Assembly (NCBI RefSeq): GCF_036227485.1 | Contig: NZ_CP109479.1 | Span: forward strand, 620,001 to 684,000 | DNA length: 64,000 nt | Origin: Streptomyces sp. NBC_01451 | GTDB taxonomy: Bacteria; Actinomycetota; Actinomycetes; Streptomycetales; Streptomycetaceae | Reading direction: 5' to 3' | Shown: piece by piece, positions 11,142 through 19,208 of the stretch | How the letters are laid out: every line of letters starts with the position of its first letter | How positions within the stretch are numbered: position 1 is the first letter of the stretch | Made by a program: the position numbers and the translations under genes | Notes under the pieces: model-generated | The model's input: only the letters and a program-made list of their open reading frames with translations | What the model was told of the DNA's origin: nothing | Databases searched by the model: none

Positions 11142-11501
11142 TCAGTCGTGCGGCGCCTTACCGCTGACCCGGTGGTCGGCGTGGCTCAGCGCCTCCATCA
11201 CCAGGCGCCGCAGATGCCCGTCCCGCAGGCTGTAGTGGACGTGCCGCCCCTCGCGCCGCGTCTCCACCAGGCCCGCCAGGCGCAGCTTCGCCAGATGCTG
11301 GCTGACCGCCGTCCGCGACGCCTCGCACCGCTCCGTCAGCGAGCCGACGTCCGACTCGCCCTGCGCGAGCAGCCACAGCAGATGCAGCCGGGTGGCGTCG
11401 GACAGCAGCGCGAACACCTCGGTCGCCTCCGCGAGACGCGCGCTGTCCGGGGCACGCAGGTGCGTGTCGGCCGCAGTTGGGAGAGTCTCGCGAGCTGGCA
11501 T
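11142..11501 (-). CDS. ArsR/SmtB family metal-sensing repressor (alpha5 site)
   Basis: 119 residues, winged-helix ArsR fold: FALLSDATRLHLLWLLAQGE, recognition helix SRTAVSQHLAKLRLAGLVE, wing RREGRHVHYSL. The last helix carries Asp94, His96, His107 and His110, an exact D-x-H-x10-H-x2-H alpha5 metal site as in CzrA/NmtR sensors. There is no alpha3 CxC site. It is therefore expected to sense Zn, Co or Ni rather than arsenic. It is divergent from the MFS gene with a palindromic region between, so it probably represses that exporter and itself. ATG 11501 starts just before the conserved domain; an upstream frame extension has no support. Confidence 0.88.
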   Translation of the reverse strand: MPARETLPTAADTHLRAPDSARLAEATEVFALLSDATRLHLLWLLAQGESDVGSLTERCEASRTAVSQHLAKLRLAGLVETRREGRHVHYSLRDGHLRRLVMEALSHADHRVSGKAPHD

Positions 11502-11565
11502 GACCTCAGCGTAGAGGCAGGACGGACCCGTCGAGGTTGTCGGCGTACCGATTCCCGCATCGACA

Positions 11566-11584
11566 TGTGCACAGGTGCGCACCT
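11566..11584. promoter_or_regulatory. Candidate ArsR-type operator in the divergent promoter
   Basis: Two overlapping palindromes, TGTGCACA (11566-11573) and AGGTGCGCACCT (11573-11584), lie between the divergent ArsR-type gene and the MFS gene. Position and symmetry fit an SmtB/CzrA-type operator, but the AT-rich classical consensus is not present. Confidence 0.4.
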
Positions 11585-11640
11585 ATGGCTACAGTGGAGC
11601 CGGACCGCGCCCGCTCCCCGACCGGCCAAGGGATCGCCGC

Positions 11641-13023
11641 ATGCTCTCCGTGCTCCGCAACCGCACCTACCGCCGCCTCCTCGGCGCCCAGATCGTCGCC
11701 CTGACCGGCACCGGCCTGGCGACGGTCGCCCTCGCCCTGCTCGCCTACGACCTCGCCGGCACCGACGCCGGATCGGTGCTCGGCACGGCGCTCGCCGTCA
11801 AGATGGTGGCGTACGTGGCGATCGCACCGGCCGTCGCCGCGGTCGCCGACCGGCTGCCGCGACGCGCGCTGCTGGTCGGGGCGGACCTCGCACGGGCCGG
11901 GGCCGCACTGCTGCTGCCGTTCGTGGACCAGGTGTGGCAGGTGTACGTCCTGATCTTCCTGCTCCAGGCCGCGTCGGCCACGTTCACTCCCACCTTCCAG
12001 GCCGTCGTACCGGACGTGCTGCCCGCCGAACGCGACTACACCCGGGCCCTGTCCCTGTCCCGGCTCGCCTACGACCTGGAGAGCCTCTTCAGCCCGGCCC
12101 TCGCCGCCGCGCTGCTGTCGCTGATCACCTACAACTGGCTGTTCCTGGGCACGGTGGCCGGTTTCCTGGCCTCGGCCGCCCTGGTCGCCTCCGCCGTACT
12201 GCCCGGGCCCGCCAGGTCCAGTCCCCTCGCCAGCTCCAGTCCCACCGACTCCACAACCGCCTCCGCCCCACCGACCGGCAGCGTCCGTACGAGGGCGACC
12301 GCGGGCCTCCGTCTCTTCCTCGCCGTCCCGCAGTTGCGCGCCCTGCTCGCCCTGGATCTGGCGGTGGCCGCCGCGAGCGCCATGGTCACCGTCAACACCG
12401 TGGTGTACGTCCGCGACCTGCTCGGCCGGAGCGCCGGCGACCTGCCGCCGGCGCTCGGCGCGTTCGGTGCGGGCTCGATGGTCGTGGCGCTGCTCCTGCC
12501 CCGGGTGCTCGACCGTGTGCCGGACCGTGCGGTGATGCTGCGGGGAGCGCTGCTGCTCACCCCGGTCTTCGTCGTTCTCGGCGCCATCACCGAGGCGGGC
12601 GGCGGCAGTTGGCGCTGGCCCGCGCTGCTGGCCGCCTGGGCGGCGTTCGGTGCCGCCTGCTCGATGGTGCTCACCCCTACCGGGCGGCTGATCCGCCGGG
12701 CAGTGCCCGCGGAGGCGCGCACCTCCGCGTTCGCGGCGCAGTTCTCCCTCTCGCACAGCTGCTGGCTGCTCACGTACCCGCTGGCCGGATGGCTCGGCGC
12801 GACGGCCGGGTTCCGGTCGGCGGTCCTCGCCCTGGGCGCCGTCGCCCTGGCCGCCGCGCTGCTCGCCGTACGCCTGTGGCCGGCCGGGGGGCCGGCGCCG
12901 GTGGAGCACGAGCACGCCGGTCTTCCCGCCTGGCACCCGCATCTGGCCGACGCGCGCCGGGTCGGCGGCGGCTGGCGGCACAGCCACCACCCGCTCCTCG
13001 ACGGCCTGCACGCCCACGGCTGA
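11641..13023 (+). CDS. MFS transporter with His-rich C-terminus, candidate metal exporter
   Basis: 460 residues, about 12 predicted membrane helices. The N-terminus LSVLRNRTYRRLLGAQIVAL and the loop VADRLPRRALLVGADLARA are MFS-like (MFS_3/NreB-like). The last 40 residues hold nine histidines (VEHEHAG, WHPHL, RHSHHPL, LHAHG), a feature of NreB-type nickel efflux proteins. The divergent alpha5-site ArsR sensor supports export of Ni, Co or Zn. The chosen ATG 11641 has an AAGGGA ribosome site; the frame is open from 11575, but that start would overlap the putative operator. An alternative view is a drug-type MFS with an incidental His tail. Confidence 0.78.
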   Translation: MLSVLRNRTYRRLLGAQIVALTGTGLATVALALLAYDLAGTDAGSVLGTALAVKMVAYVAIAPAVAAVADRLPRRALLVGADLARAGAALLLPFVDQVWQVYVLIFLLQAASATFTPTFQAVVPDVLPAERDYTRALSLSRLAYDLESLFSPALAAALLSLITYNWLFLGTVAGFLASAALVASAVLPGPARSSPLASSSPTDSTTASAPPTGSVRTRATAGLRLFLAVPQLRALLALDLAVAAASAMVTVNTVVYVRDLLGRSAGDLPPALGAFGAGSMVVALLLPRVLDRVPDRAVMLRGALLLTPVFVVLGAITEAGGGSWRWPALLAAWAAFGAACSMVLTPTGRLIRRAVPAEARTSAFAAQFSLSHSCWLLTYPLAGWLGATAGFRSAVLALGAVALAAALLAVRLWPAGGPAPVEHEHAGLPAWHPHLADARRVGGGWRHSHHPLLDGLHAHG

Positions 13024-13040
13024 CCGTGCCCCGTCCGGTG

Positions 13041-14186
13041 TCAGCCGGCCGCCAGCCACGGCTGCGGATCGGCGTAGTAGCCGTCGTAGATCACCTCGAA
13101 GTGCAGGTGGGGGCCGGTGGACAGGCCGGTGGAGCCGACCCGGCCGATCGGGGTGCCGCCGGACACGGTCTGTCCGACGGTGACGTCGAACGCGGACAGA
13201 TGGCTGTACGTCGTCTCCAGGCGCTTGCCCTCGATCGTGCCGTGGTCGATGACGATGCGGTTGCCGTAGGCCCTGGTCAGGGCCGCGAAGACCACCCGGC
13301 CCTGGCGGGCGGCGTAGACCTGTGCTCCCTGGGGCGCGCCGAAGTCCACGCCTGTATGGAGTTTGGTCACACCGGTGAGGGGGTGCTGACGTGACCCGTA
13401 GGGGGAGGTGACGACGAGGGTGCCGACGGGGGCGGCCAGGATCGCGTTCGCGGGTCCGCCGCCGGCCGGGGGCTCCCGGTCGAACGCCTCGTAGCGCGGG
13501 AGCAGTTCCCTGATCTCGGCGAGGTAGGTCCGGGCTCCGGCGGGCACGCGTCCGGCTTCGGTGACCTCGCGGATGCCCACGGCGTACGCGGCGAGGGTGA
13601 GGTCGACCAGTTCGCCGTTGACGGTGCCTTCGGTTCTGAGGTCCGTGATCTTCCGGGCGAGGGAGCAGTCCTGTCGGCCGAGCGCCATGATCGCGTCGGC
13701 CTCGTCGCGCGGCGAGGCGGTTCCGTTGCCGTCGTCGTCCCTGCCCCAGGTCCGCCACTGTGCGGCAGTGAATCCGGCGATGCCCTGCTCGCCCGAGAGC
13801 TCGCCGGTGTCGTCGCGCCAGCCGGTGAGCTGGTCGATCTGGGCGGCGAGCACGGACGGTGCGACGACGGTGCAGGCGGCGGCCCTGCGCAGCCACGGTC
13901 CGTAGGTGTCGTTGACGCCGCCCGCCGCGCTCTGCTCCGGATCCGTGTCCGAGGTCCCGTCCCCGGGCAGACCGCCCGTCAGGGCGAGGAAGCCGGCGAC
14001 CACGGAGAGGGTGGCCAGGCACGGGAGCACCATCAGGGTGAAGAACCCCGGACCGCTTCGACGGGGGCGCTCCTCGGGCCGTTCGTGTTGCGGCGGCGGG
14101 GCGGTGGTAGCAGGGACCGTGTCGTCCCGGTCCACGGCGGGCGGCGCCCCGTGCCGTGGTGTCCCGACGGCGTTGTCGTCGCTCAC
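13041..14186 (-). CDS. M23 family metallopeptidase with lytic-transglycosylase-like region
   Basis: 381 residues. A Pro/Arg-rich cytoplasmic N-terminus is followed by one membrane helix (FFTLMVLPCLATLSVVAGFLAL). Next comes an SLT-like region (QIDQLTGWRDDTGELS, FTAAQWRTWGRDDDGNG, SPRDEADAIMALG). The C-terminal peptidase M23/LytM domain has HTGVDF near residue 280 and HLHFEV near 360, giving the HxxxD and HxH zinc ligands. It is predicted to cleave peptidoglycan cross-bridges outside the membrane. GTG start at 14186. The gene converges on the MFS gene with only 17 bp between stops. Confidence 0.9.
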   Translation of the reverse strand: MSDDNAVGTPRHGAPPAVDRDDTVPATTAPPPQHERPEERPRRSGPGFFTLMVLPCLATLSVVAGFLALTGGLPGDGTSDTDPEQSAAGGVNDTYGPWLRRAAACTVVAPSVLAAQIDQLTGWRDDTGELSGEQGIAGFTAAQWRTWGRDDDGNGTASPRDEADAIMALGRQDCSLARKITDLRTEGTVNGELVDLTLAAYAVGIREVTEAGRVPAGARTYLAEIRELLPRYEAFDREPPAGGGPANAILAAPVGTLVVTSPYGSRQHPLTGVTKLHTGVDFGAPQGAQVYAARQGRVVFAALTRAYGNRIVIDHGTIEGKRLETTYSHLSAFDVTVGQTVSGGTPIGRVGSTGLSTGPHLHFEVIYDGYYADPQPWLAAG

Positions 14187-14365
14187 TCAACCGGCCGTTG
14201 CGGGGAGTTCTTCGTTCTCACGTCCGGACGCTAGCGCCGGGTCGATCTGACGTCAGCGGCCCCCGGGGCAGGGTCCGGGGCAGGGGCGGGGCGCCCTCAG
14301 GGGCAGACCCGCCGCGTCGGCGCGTCCAGCCCCCACCGGACCGCACCGCTCGTCCGGCGGAGCGT

Positions 14366-16045
14366 TCAGCAGCAACCGGCGTCCTCGCGGCCGGTGTCGA
14401 CGTCCAGTCGGCAGAAGCACGACGCCCGGACCGGGACGTCCGCCAGGGCGAGCGCGATCTTCAGCTGCTGGGCCACGATCCGCGCCTCCCCTTCCCGGCC
14501 CAGACGGACGAGGCACTCGTGGAACCCGTGCAGGGACCACACGTTGCCCGGATGCTGCACGGCGCGCGGAAGGGTCTCGTCGAGGCCGAGATCGGCACGG
14601 TAGACGGCCTCCGCCTCGGCGACCCGCCCCTGTTCGAGGAGCAGGGCGCCGTAGGCGTGCCGGGTGGGCTGCATCCAGCCCCAGGGCTCGTCGTAGGGGA
14701 GGTTGTCGTCCAGTTCGATCGAGCGCTCCAGCGCGGCGAAGGCGGCCTCGTGGTTGCCCTTGCGGTACTCCAGTTCGCCGTCGAGCATCGCCGACGCGAC
14801 GGCGAGGATGTCGGAGCAGGTGTTGTTGAACAGCATCCGGGTCTCCGGGATCCGGGCGAGCGCCGCACGGAACAGTTCGCGCTCGGCCTCGGCGTCGGCG
14901 ATCCGGCCGGTGGCGGAGAGTGCGACCCCGCGGGCGTACCGGAGCATGGCCGTCGTCACGCAGTACAGCGACGGATCGGCGGGCAGCGGCAGTTCGAGGA
15001 TGTCCGGCCAGCGGCCGAATCGGATCAGCACATGGACGCGCATGGCGAGGAAGCCCTCCAGCCAGTCGGCCATGGGCGGGCTCTGCACCCGCAGGAGTTC
15101 CTCCGGGACGGCGGCCTCCAGTCGCGCGGCGGCTTCGAGCGCGGTCCTGGACTGCCCCAGGAACATCGCGCCGTAGATCCTGAAGTGGTGGTTGTGCGCC
15201 CGGTAGAGGGTGTAGAAGTTCATCGCGCCGGACCGCTCACGGAACTTCTCGTCGGCGACGATCGCCGTGCCGTTGTCCGCCACCACCCGCCGGTAGTCGC
15301 CGCAGAGGACGTCGAGGTGTGTGGGCATGTGCTGCAGGTGGCCGGCGTCCGGGACCAGGCCGCGCAGCCGGTCCGCGGCGGGCAGGGCGGTCTCCGGGGC
15401 GGCGGACATCTCCATCAGGTGGATGTAGAGGTGCAGGAGGCCCGGGTGGCGCGAGCCGGCCTCGGTCGCCATCGCCCGCTCCAGGACGGCCTTCGCGGTG
15501 AGGGTGCGGGCGCCCTCGGCCGGTTCGCCCGTGCGTACGTTCCACAGCTGCCAGGGAGTCAGGTTCATCAGCGCGTCGGCGTACAGCGCGGCGATGTCGA
15601 GGTCGTCGGGGGCGAGTTCGTACGCCGTCCGCATGCCGTCCGCGTAGGGCTCGTTCCACACCGAGCAGTCCTCGACGGCCTCCGCCTGCGGGTAGCGGGC
15701 CCGCAGCGCGCCGATCAGGGCCTGTTCGGCGGGGGTGGCACCGGCCGCCTTCCGCTGCGCGAGTTCGACGGCCGCGTGGGTGCGGGCTACGGTCCGTGCG
15801 AGGTCCTCGCCGTCGAAGAACTCCCAGGGTTTGTTGTAGTTCGGGCCGAGCGCGTACGCGATGCCCCAGTGGGCCATGGCACAGCCGGGGTCCGCCGCGG
15901 CGGCGGCCTCGAAACAGGCGACGGCCTCCTCGTGATGGAAGCCGTACGTCCACACCAGGCCCCGGTCGAACCACCTCTGGGCCTCGGCGGACGAGGTCGT
16001 CACCGGCCGCCCGTGGGTACCGAGGTCGTAGTCGTAGTGATCCAT
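14366..16045 (-). CDS. Tetratricopeptide repeat protein with Cys-rich C-terminus
   Basis: 559 residues. Helical repeats run through most of the protein: AQRWFDRGLVWTYGFHHEEA, then FEAAAAADPGCAMAHWGIAY (a typical TPR), and later AFAALERSIELDD and EQGRVAEAEAVYRADLGLDE. The N-terminal 'FDRGL..YxFxHxEA..F' pattern is found in many actinobacterial and proteobacterial TPR proteins of unknown role. The last 20 residues contain four cysteines (CFC and a terminal CC), which could bind metal. ATG 16045 (MDHYDYDLG) is the chosen start. The gene is divergent from the SAM methyltransferase. Confidence 0.75.
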   Translation of the reverse strand: MDHYDYDLGTHGRPVTTSSAEAQRWFDRGLVWTYGFHHEEAVACFEAAAAADPGCAMAHWGIAYALGPNYNKPWEFFDGEDLARTVARTHAAVELAQRKAAGATPAEQALIGALRARYPQAEAVEDCSVWNEPYADGMRTAYELAPDDLDIAALYADALMNLTPWQLWNVRTGEPAEGARTLTAKAVLERAMATEAGSRHPGLLHLYIHLMEMSAAPETALPAADRLRGLVPDAGHLQHMPTHLDVLCGDYRRVVADNGTAIVADEKFRERSGAMNFYTLYRAHNHHFRIYGAMFLGQSRTALEAAARLEAAVPEELLRVQSPPMADWLEGFLAMRVHVLIRFGRWPDILELPLPADPSLYCVTTAMLRYARGVALSATGRIADAEAERELFRAALARIPETRMLFNNTCSDILAVASAMLDGELEYRKGNHEAAFAALERSIELDDNLPYDEPWGWMQPTRHAYGALLLEQGRVAEAEAVYRADLGLDETLPRAVQHPGNVWSLHGFHECLVRLGREGEARIVAQQLKIALALADVPVRASCFCRLDVDTGREDAGCC

Positions 16046-16184
16046 GTCCGTGTCTCTCGCTCCCTGAGGCCTGTCCCGCGAGACTAGGGGCCGCCGCCGG
16101 CCCGCGTCAGCACCCGGTCCGGCGCCTCCCTCGCCGGCCGCGAAGAGCCCGGCCATAAGATCACCCTCGTAGGCGCGAACGATG

Positions 16185-16207
16185 TTGACGGCTCGTGTGC
16201 CCGTCAA
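16185..16207. promoter_or_regulatory. Inverted repeat TTGACGG / CCGTCAA in a divergent promoter region
   Basis: Arms TTGACGG (16185-16191) and CCGTCAA (16201-16207), 9-bp spacer, lie between the TPR gene and the methyltransferase gene. Each arm contains a -35-like TTGACG in opposite orientation, so it may be a paired -35 or a repressor site. Confidence 0.3.
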
Positions 16208-16247
16208 TGTCCGTGCGGGGCAAGGGAAGTGAACGAGAGGAACCGAC

Positions 16248-17060
16248 GTGAGTGAGCAGGGCAGCACGTCAGAGGGACGCGGCCGGCTGGACACCTCGGT
16301 GGCCCACAACGCGCGGGTGTGGAACTACTGGATCGGCGGCAAGGACAACTACATGGTCGACCAGGGGGTCGGTGACCACATCGACGCCATGTTCCCGCTG
16401 ATCCGCAGCGTGGCCCGCGCCGACCGCGCCTTCCTCGGGCGGGCCGTGAGCTTCCTGGTCGCCGAGCGGGGCGTGCGGCAGTTCCTGGACATCGGGACAG
16501 GGCTGCCGACGGTGGACAACACCCATGAGATCGCCCAGCGCCTCGCGCCCGAGTCACGGATCGTGTACGTCGACAACGACCCGATCGTGCTCGCGCACGC
16601 CCGTACGCTGCTGACCGGCACGCCTGAGGGGGCCACGGACTACATCGACGCGGACATCCACCGCCCCGACTCCATCATCCGGCGCGCCTCGGAGACCCTC
16701 GACTTCGGGCGTCCCGTCGCCGTCATGATGCTCGGCATCCTGAATTTCGTGCTCGACACGGGGCAGGCGCAGGACATCGTGCGCCGGATCATGGCGTCGG
16801 TGCCCTCGGGAAGTTATCTGGTCCTCACTCATCCGACGACCGACTCGGACCTCGACGGCGAGGGGAACATCGAGGCGATGAAGTTCTGGAACGAGAACGC
16901 CACCCCGCCGATCACCGCGCGTCCACGAGCCGAGGTCGCCGCCTTCTTCGACGGCCTGGACCTGCTCGACCCGGGGCTCGTGTCCTGCGCGCAGTGGCGC
17001 CCGGAGAGCGACCCCGCAGCCACTCTTCCGCAATTCGGAGCCGTCGCCGTGAAGCCCTGA
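16248..17060 (+). CDS. SAM-dependent methyltransferase, DUF574 (Methyltransf_19) family
   Basis: 270 residues of a family greatly expanded in Streptomyces. Hallmarks are DTSVAHNARVWNYWIGGKDNY at the N-terminus, then LDIGTGLPTVDNTHEIAQ (the SAM-binding G-loop), RIVYVDNDPIVLAHARTLL (acidic end of beta2), YIDADIHRPDSII, and VAVMMLGILNFV. The acceptor substrate is unknown. Many paralogues lie beside regulatory or natural-product genes. Here it is followed, after 75 bp, by a DUF6479 gene and then the graspetide pair. Whether it modifies the graspetide is untested; it is not the PIMT-type methyltransferase usually linked to that class. Confidence 0.88.
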   Translation: MSEQGSTSEGRGRLDTSVAHNARVWNYWIGGKDNYMVDQGVGDHIDAMFPLIRSVARADRAFLGRAVSFLVAERGVRQFLDIGTGLPTVDNTHEIAQRLAPESRIVYVDNDPIVLAHARTLLTGTPEGATDYIDADIHRPDSIIRRASETLDFGRPVAVMMLGILNFVLDTGQAQDIVRRIMASVPSGSYLVLTHPTTDSDLDGEGNIEAMKFWNENATPPITARPRAEVAAFFDGLDLLDPGLVSCAQWRPESDPAATLPQFGAVAVKP

Positions 17061-17135
17061 CCGACAAAAAAGGGACAGGGATTCCACAGACTCTTTTCGG
17101 ACGCGCATTCATATGCTGTCGGCGATAATCGGCGT

Positions 17136-17507
17136 ATGAGTACGACAACGTCTGAACTACTGGCCGCGTCGAGCGATCTACTCAACGTAACGGCCGCATT
17201 TGTCGCGGGCCTGTTCATCGCTGGTGCACTGATCTGGGCCTTCTGGTTCGGCATGCGGGTCCGGGACCGGGAATCCGCCCGGCCCCGCCCCGACGAACAA
17301 CCCAAGCTCCCGCCTTACGGTCCCGTGCACGAGATCCGCGAAATGAGAGAGCCCGACGAGATGCCGCGCGCGGCTCAGGAGCGGGAGCGGCTCATGCCGC
17401 ACGACCTCCATCACGCGTCGACGAAGCGGCGGGAGGACCAGCAGCGGGGACGCTGGGATCCCGGTTCCAGCGGTTCCTTCGGCAGCGGCGGCCTGGGACG
17501 CCACTGA
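17136..17507 (+). CDS. Small single-pass membrane protein, DUF6479-like
   Basis: 123 residues. One membrane helix (AAFVAGLFIAGALIWAFWFG, about 21-40) is followed by a basic stop-transfer segment (MRVRDRESARPRP) and a charged cytoplasmic tail ending in a Gly/Ser-rich stretch. The architecture matches Streptomyces DUF6479 proteins, whose function is unknown. A GATAAT hexamer (17124-17129) lies 6 nt before the ATG, suggesting a leaderless transcript. It is upstream of the graspetide pair but separated from it by a hairpin, so it may be an independent unit. Confidence 0.7.
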   Translation: MSTTTSELLAASSDLLNVTAAFVAGLFIAGALIWAFWFGMRVRDRESARPRPDEQPKLPPYGPVHEIREMREPDEMPRAAQERERLMPHDLHHASTKRREDQQRGRWDPGSSGSFGSGGLGRH

Positions 17508-17528
17508 CCCGCCCCCGGACCTGCTCCC

Positions 17529-17566
17529 CGCGAGCCGCAACCCGCGCGTGCGGCTCACGGCTCGCG
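17529..17566 (+). terminator. Alternative overlapping hairpins before the graspetide genes
   Basis: CGCGAGCCG (17529-17537) pairs with CGGCTCGCG (17558-17566). The nested arms GAGCCGCA (17532-17539) and TGCGGCTC (17549-17556) form a competing stem. It lies 22 nt after the DUF6479-like stop and is best read as a terminator; mutually exclusive folding is possible. Confidence 0.45.
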
Positions 17567-17723
17567 AAATGCTGCCCGGACGCAGTTGCCGACAACGTGA
17601 GGCAACCATTCACTCGTTCGATTCGTATAACTCCTTGGAGGCGGGGCAAGCGAGACGGGACAGTTGTATTACCGGAGCTCCACCATCCACTTGACCGACG
17701 TCGTCGCCGATCGAGGAGAAGCG

Positions 17724-17915
17724 ATGCAGCTGTTCGTCCTGAACTACGCGCGCCCAGCTGAGCAGTTGGAGGTGAGCACTCCGTACAGCTACGACTGCGG
17801 ACTGCAGTTGAATGTGTTGCCGGGCGGGCGGATTGCCGCTCACGACCATGCGGTGATGCGCGAATTCGGGTCCACCACGTCAACTGCCGGTTCCAAGACA
17901 CACTTCGACGACTGA
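17724..17915 (+). CDS. tgmA: Graspetide precursor peptide (ATP-grasp-modified RiPP)
   Basis: 63 residues, start ATG 17724 preceded by AGGAGAA at 3-9 nt. The leader (residues 1-49) is MQLFVLNYARPAEQLEVSTP and onward, with an 'LN/RYARP' region typical of the ATP-grasp-targeted RiPP family. The C-terminal core (50-63) is STTSTAGSKTHFDD: six Ser/Thr hydroxyl donors, one Lys, and two terminal Asp carboxylates. ATP-grasp ligases of this class form side-chain esters (or a Lys amide) between such residues, giving a macrocycle. An upstream frame extension to 17664 is open but lacks a ribosome site. The ligase gene begins 15 bp downstream. Topology and bioactivity are unknown. Confidence 0.82.
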   Translation: MQLFVLNYARPAEQLEVSTPYSYDCGLQLNVLPGGRIAAHDHAVMREFGSTTSTAGSKTHFDD

Positions 17916-17930
17916 CGTGGACCTGACGCG

Positions 17931-18932
17931 ATGACGGTCCTGGTTCTGACGTCCGAGGAGGATGTGACGGCGGATCTCGTGGTGGCCCGGCTGAACGGCG
18001 CCGGCATTCCCGTGGTCCGGCTCGATCCCGCCGATCTGCCCGGCGAGGTCGCCCTGTCCGGCGAGTACGTGAACGGCGCTTTCCGCGGGCACCTCTCCGC
18101 CGGTGGCAGGGTGGTGAGCATGGAGGGGCTGCGGTCCGTCTGGGTGCGCAGGCCCGGTGTTCCCGGGGCGCGGGCCGCCGCGCCGTCCGGCTGGCTCACC
18201 GAGGAGGCCTCACAGGCCCTCTACGGCATGCTCCGGGGGGCCGGTGTGCGCTGGATGAACCATCCCGACGCGGCCGTCCGGGCCCGCCACAAGCCCTGGC
18301 AGCTGCATCTCGCGCAGCGCAGCCGACTGCACGTACCGGCCACGCTGATCACCACGTTCCCGCAGGCCGCCCGGGACTTCGCGCGGCGTTTTCCCGACCT
18401 GGTCGTCAAGCCCGTCTCCGGATCGCATCCGCAGGAGCCGCCCAGAGTGGTGCCGACGAGCCGGGTGGCACCCGATGTCGACTTCACGCCCGTCGCCTTC
18501 GGGCCCACCCTGCTTCAACACCGGATCGACAAGCGGGCGGACATCCGCCTGACGGCGGTCGGCGACCGCATCCTCGCCGCCCGCAAGACCGTCTCGCCCG
18601 ACGCGCATCCCGACGACATCGATGTCCGCTTCGCGCCCTCGGACGAGCCGTGGCGGCCCGTCGACGTGCCGCCCGCCGTCACCGAAGCCGTGCACCGGTA
18701 TCTGCGGGGGGCCGAACTCGCCTATGGGGCCTTCGACTTCGCGGAGGATCTCGACGGCGTCTGGTGGTTCCTCGAATGCAACCAGTCGGGCCAGTTCGGC
18801 TTCGTGGAGATGGACACCGGGCAGCCGATAGCCCAGTGCGTCGCCGACTGGCTGGCCGGGGAAGGGCCACAGACTCCGCCGCATCCCCAGGGCCCCCGCG
18901 ACTCGCACGGCTCCATGCGCACGGCTCCCTGA
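17931..18932 (+). CDS. tgmB: ATP-grasp graspetide ligase (MvdD/TgmB-like RiPP maturase)
   Basis: 333 residues, ATP-grasp fold of the microviridin-ligase/TgmB type. The N-terminal domain ([27 protein letters not shown], about 1-100) is the leader-binding-like half. The central region [21 protein letters not shown] and [10 protein letters not shown] carries nucleotide-binding lysines, and [18 protein letters not shown] follows. The metal-binding end has YGAFDF and [11 protein letters not shown] (Asp, Glu, Asn near 268-283). It is predicted to phosphorylate Asp/Glu side chains of the adjacent precursor and close omega-esters. No PIMT-type methyltransferase, protease or exporter follows; the next gene is rpmF. 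Confidence 0.88.
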   Translation: MTVLVLTSEEDVTADLVVARLNGAGIPVVRLDPADLPGEVALSGEYVNGAFRGHLSAGGRVVSMEGLRSVWVRRPGVPGARAAAPSGWLTEEASQALYGMLRGAGVRWMNHPDAAVRARHKPWQLHLAQRSRLHVPATLITTFPQAARDFARRFPDLVVKPVSGSHPQEPPRVVPTSRVAPDVDFTPVAFGPTLLQHRIDKRADIRLTAVGDRILAARKTVSPDAHPDDIDVRFAPSDEPWRPVDVPPAVTEAVHRYLRGAELAYGAFDFAEDLDGVWWFLECNQSGQFGFVEMDTGQPIAQCVADWLAGEGPQTPPHPQGPRDSHGSMRTAP

Positions 18933-18960
18933 GAGGCCGGCCGGGCCGACCGCACTCAAC

Positions 18961-18989
18961 TGTTAATGGGATCCATTTTCATGTAGCGT
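18961..18989 (+). promoter_or_regulatory. Promoter of rpmF with Zur-like box
   Basis: Between possible -35 TGTTAA (18961-18966) and -10 TAGCGT (18984-18989), spacer 17, lies TTAATGGGATCCATTTTCA. It has symmetric AATGG/CCATT arms, and its reverse strand reads TGAAAATGG, like the left half of the actinobacterial Zur consensus TGAAAATGATTTTCA. It precedes a zinc-independent L32 gene, a classic Zur target. Confidence 0.55.
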
Positions 18990-19021
18990 CCTGTCTCGCT
19001 TGCCAACCGAGGAGGACTCCC

Positions 19022-19186
19022 ATGGCCGTTCCCAAGCGGAAGATGTCCCGCAGCAACACCCGTCACCGCCGCGCCCAGTGGAAGGCGACCACGACCCAGC
19101 TGGTGCCGGTCGCCGTCGACGGGGTCGAGCACATGGTCCCGCAGCGGCTGGTCAAGGCGTACGAACGCGGCCTGATCCAGCCCTGA
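19022..19186 (+). CDS. rpmF: 50S ribosomal protein L32, cysteine-free (zinc-independent) paralogue
   Basis: 54 residues, [20 protein letters not shown] then a short L32 body ending ERGLIQP. The two CxxC zinc-knuckle pairs of ordinary L32 are absent, so this is the C-minus form made when zinc is scarce, freeing zinc by replacing the C-plus version in ribosomes. ATG 19022 is preceded by GAGGAGG. The upstream region has a Zur-like box, in keeping with zinc-regulated expression. It converges on the TIGR03943 gene, 22 bp away. Confidence 0.92.
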   Translation: MAVPKRKMSRSNTRHRRAQWKATTTQLVPVAVDGVEHMVPQRLVKAYERGLIQP

Positions 19187-19208
19187 CCGCGCCCTCCCGG
19201 CCCCGGCC

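Noticed and set aside
11506-14190. 894-codon minus-strand frame covering the MFS and M23 genes
   Set aside because: Overlaps two solid genes in other frames; Arg/Gly-rich translation typical of a shadow frame.
16248-17060. Methyltransferase as part of the graspetide pathway
   Set aside because: It is a DUF574 enzyme, not the PIMT-type partner, has its own upstream region, and is separated from the precursor by another gene and a hairpin; kept only as an open possibility.
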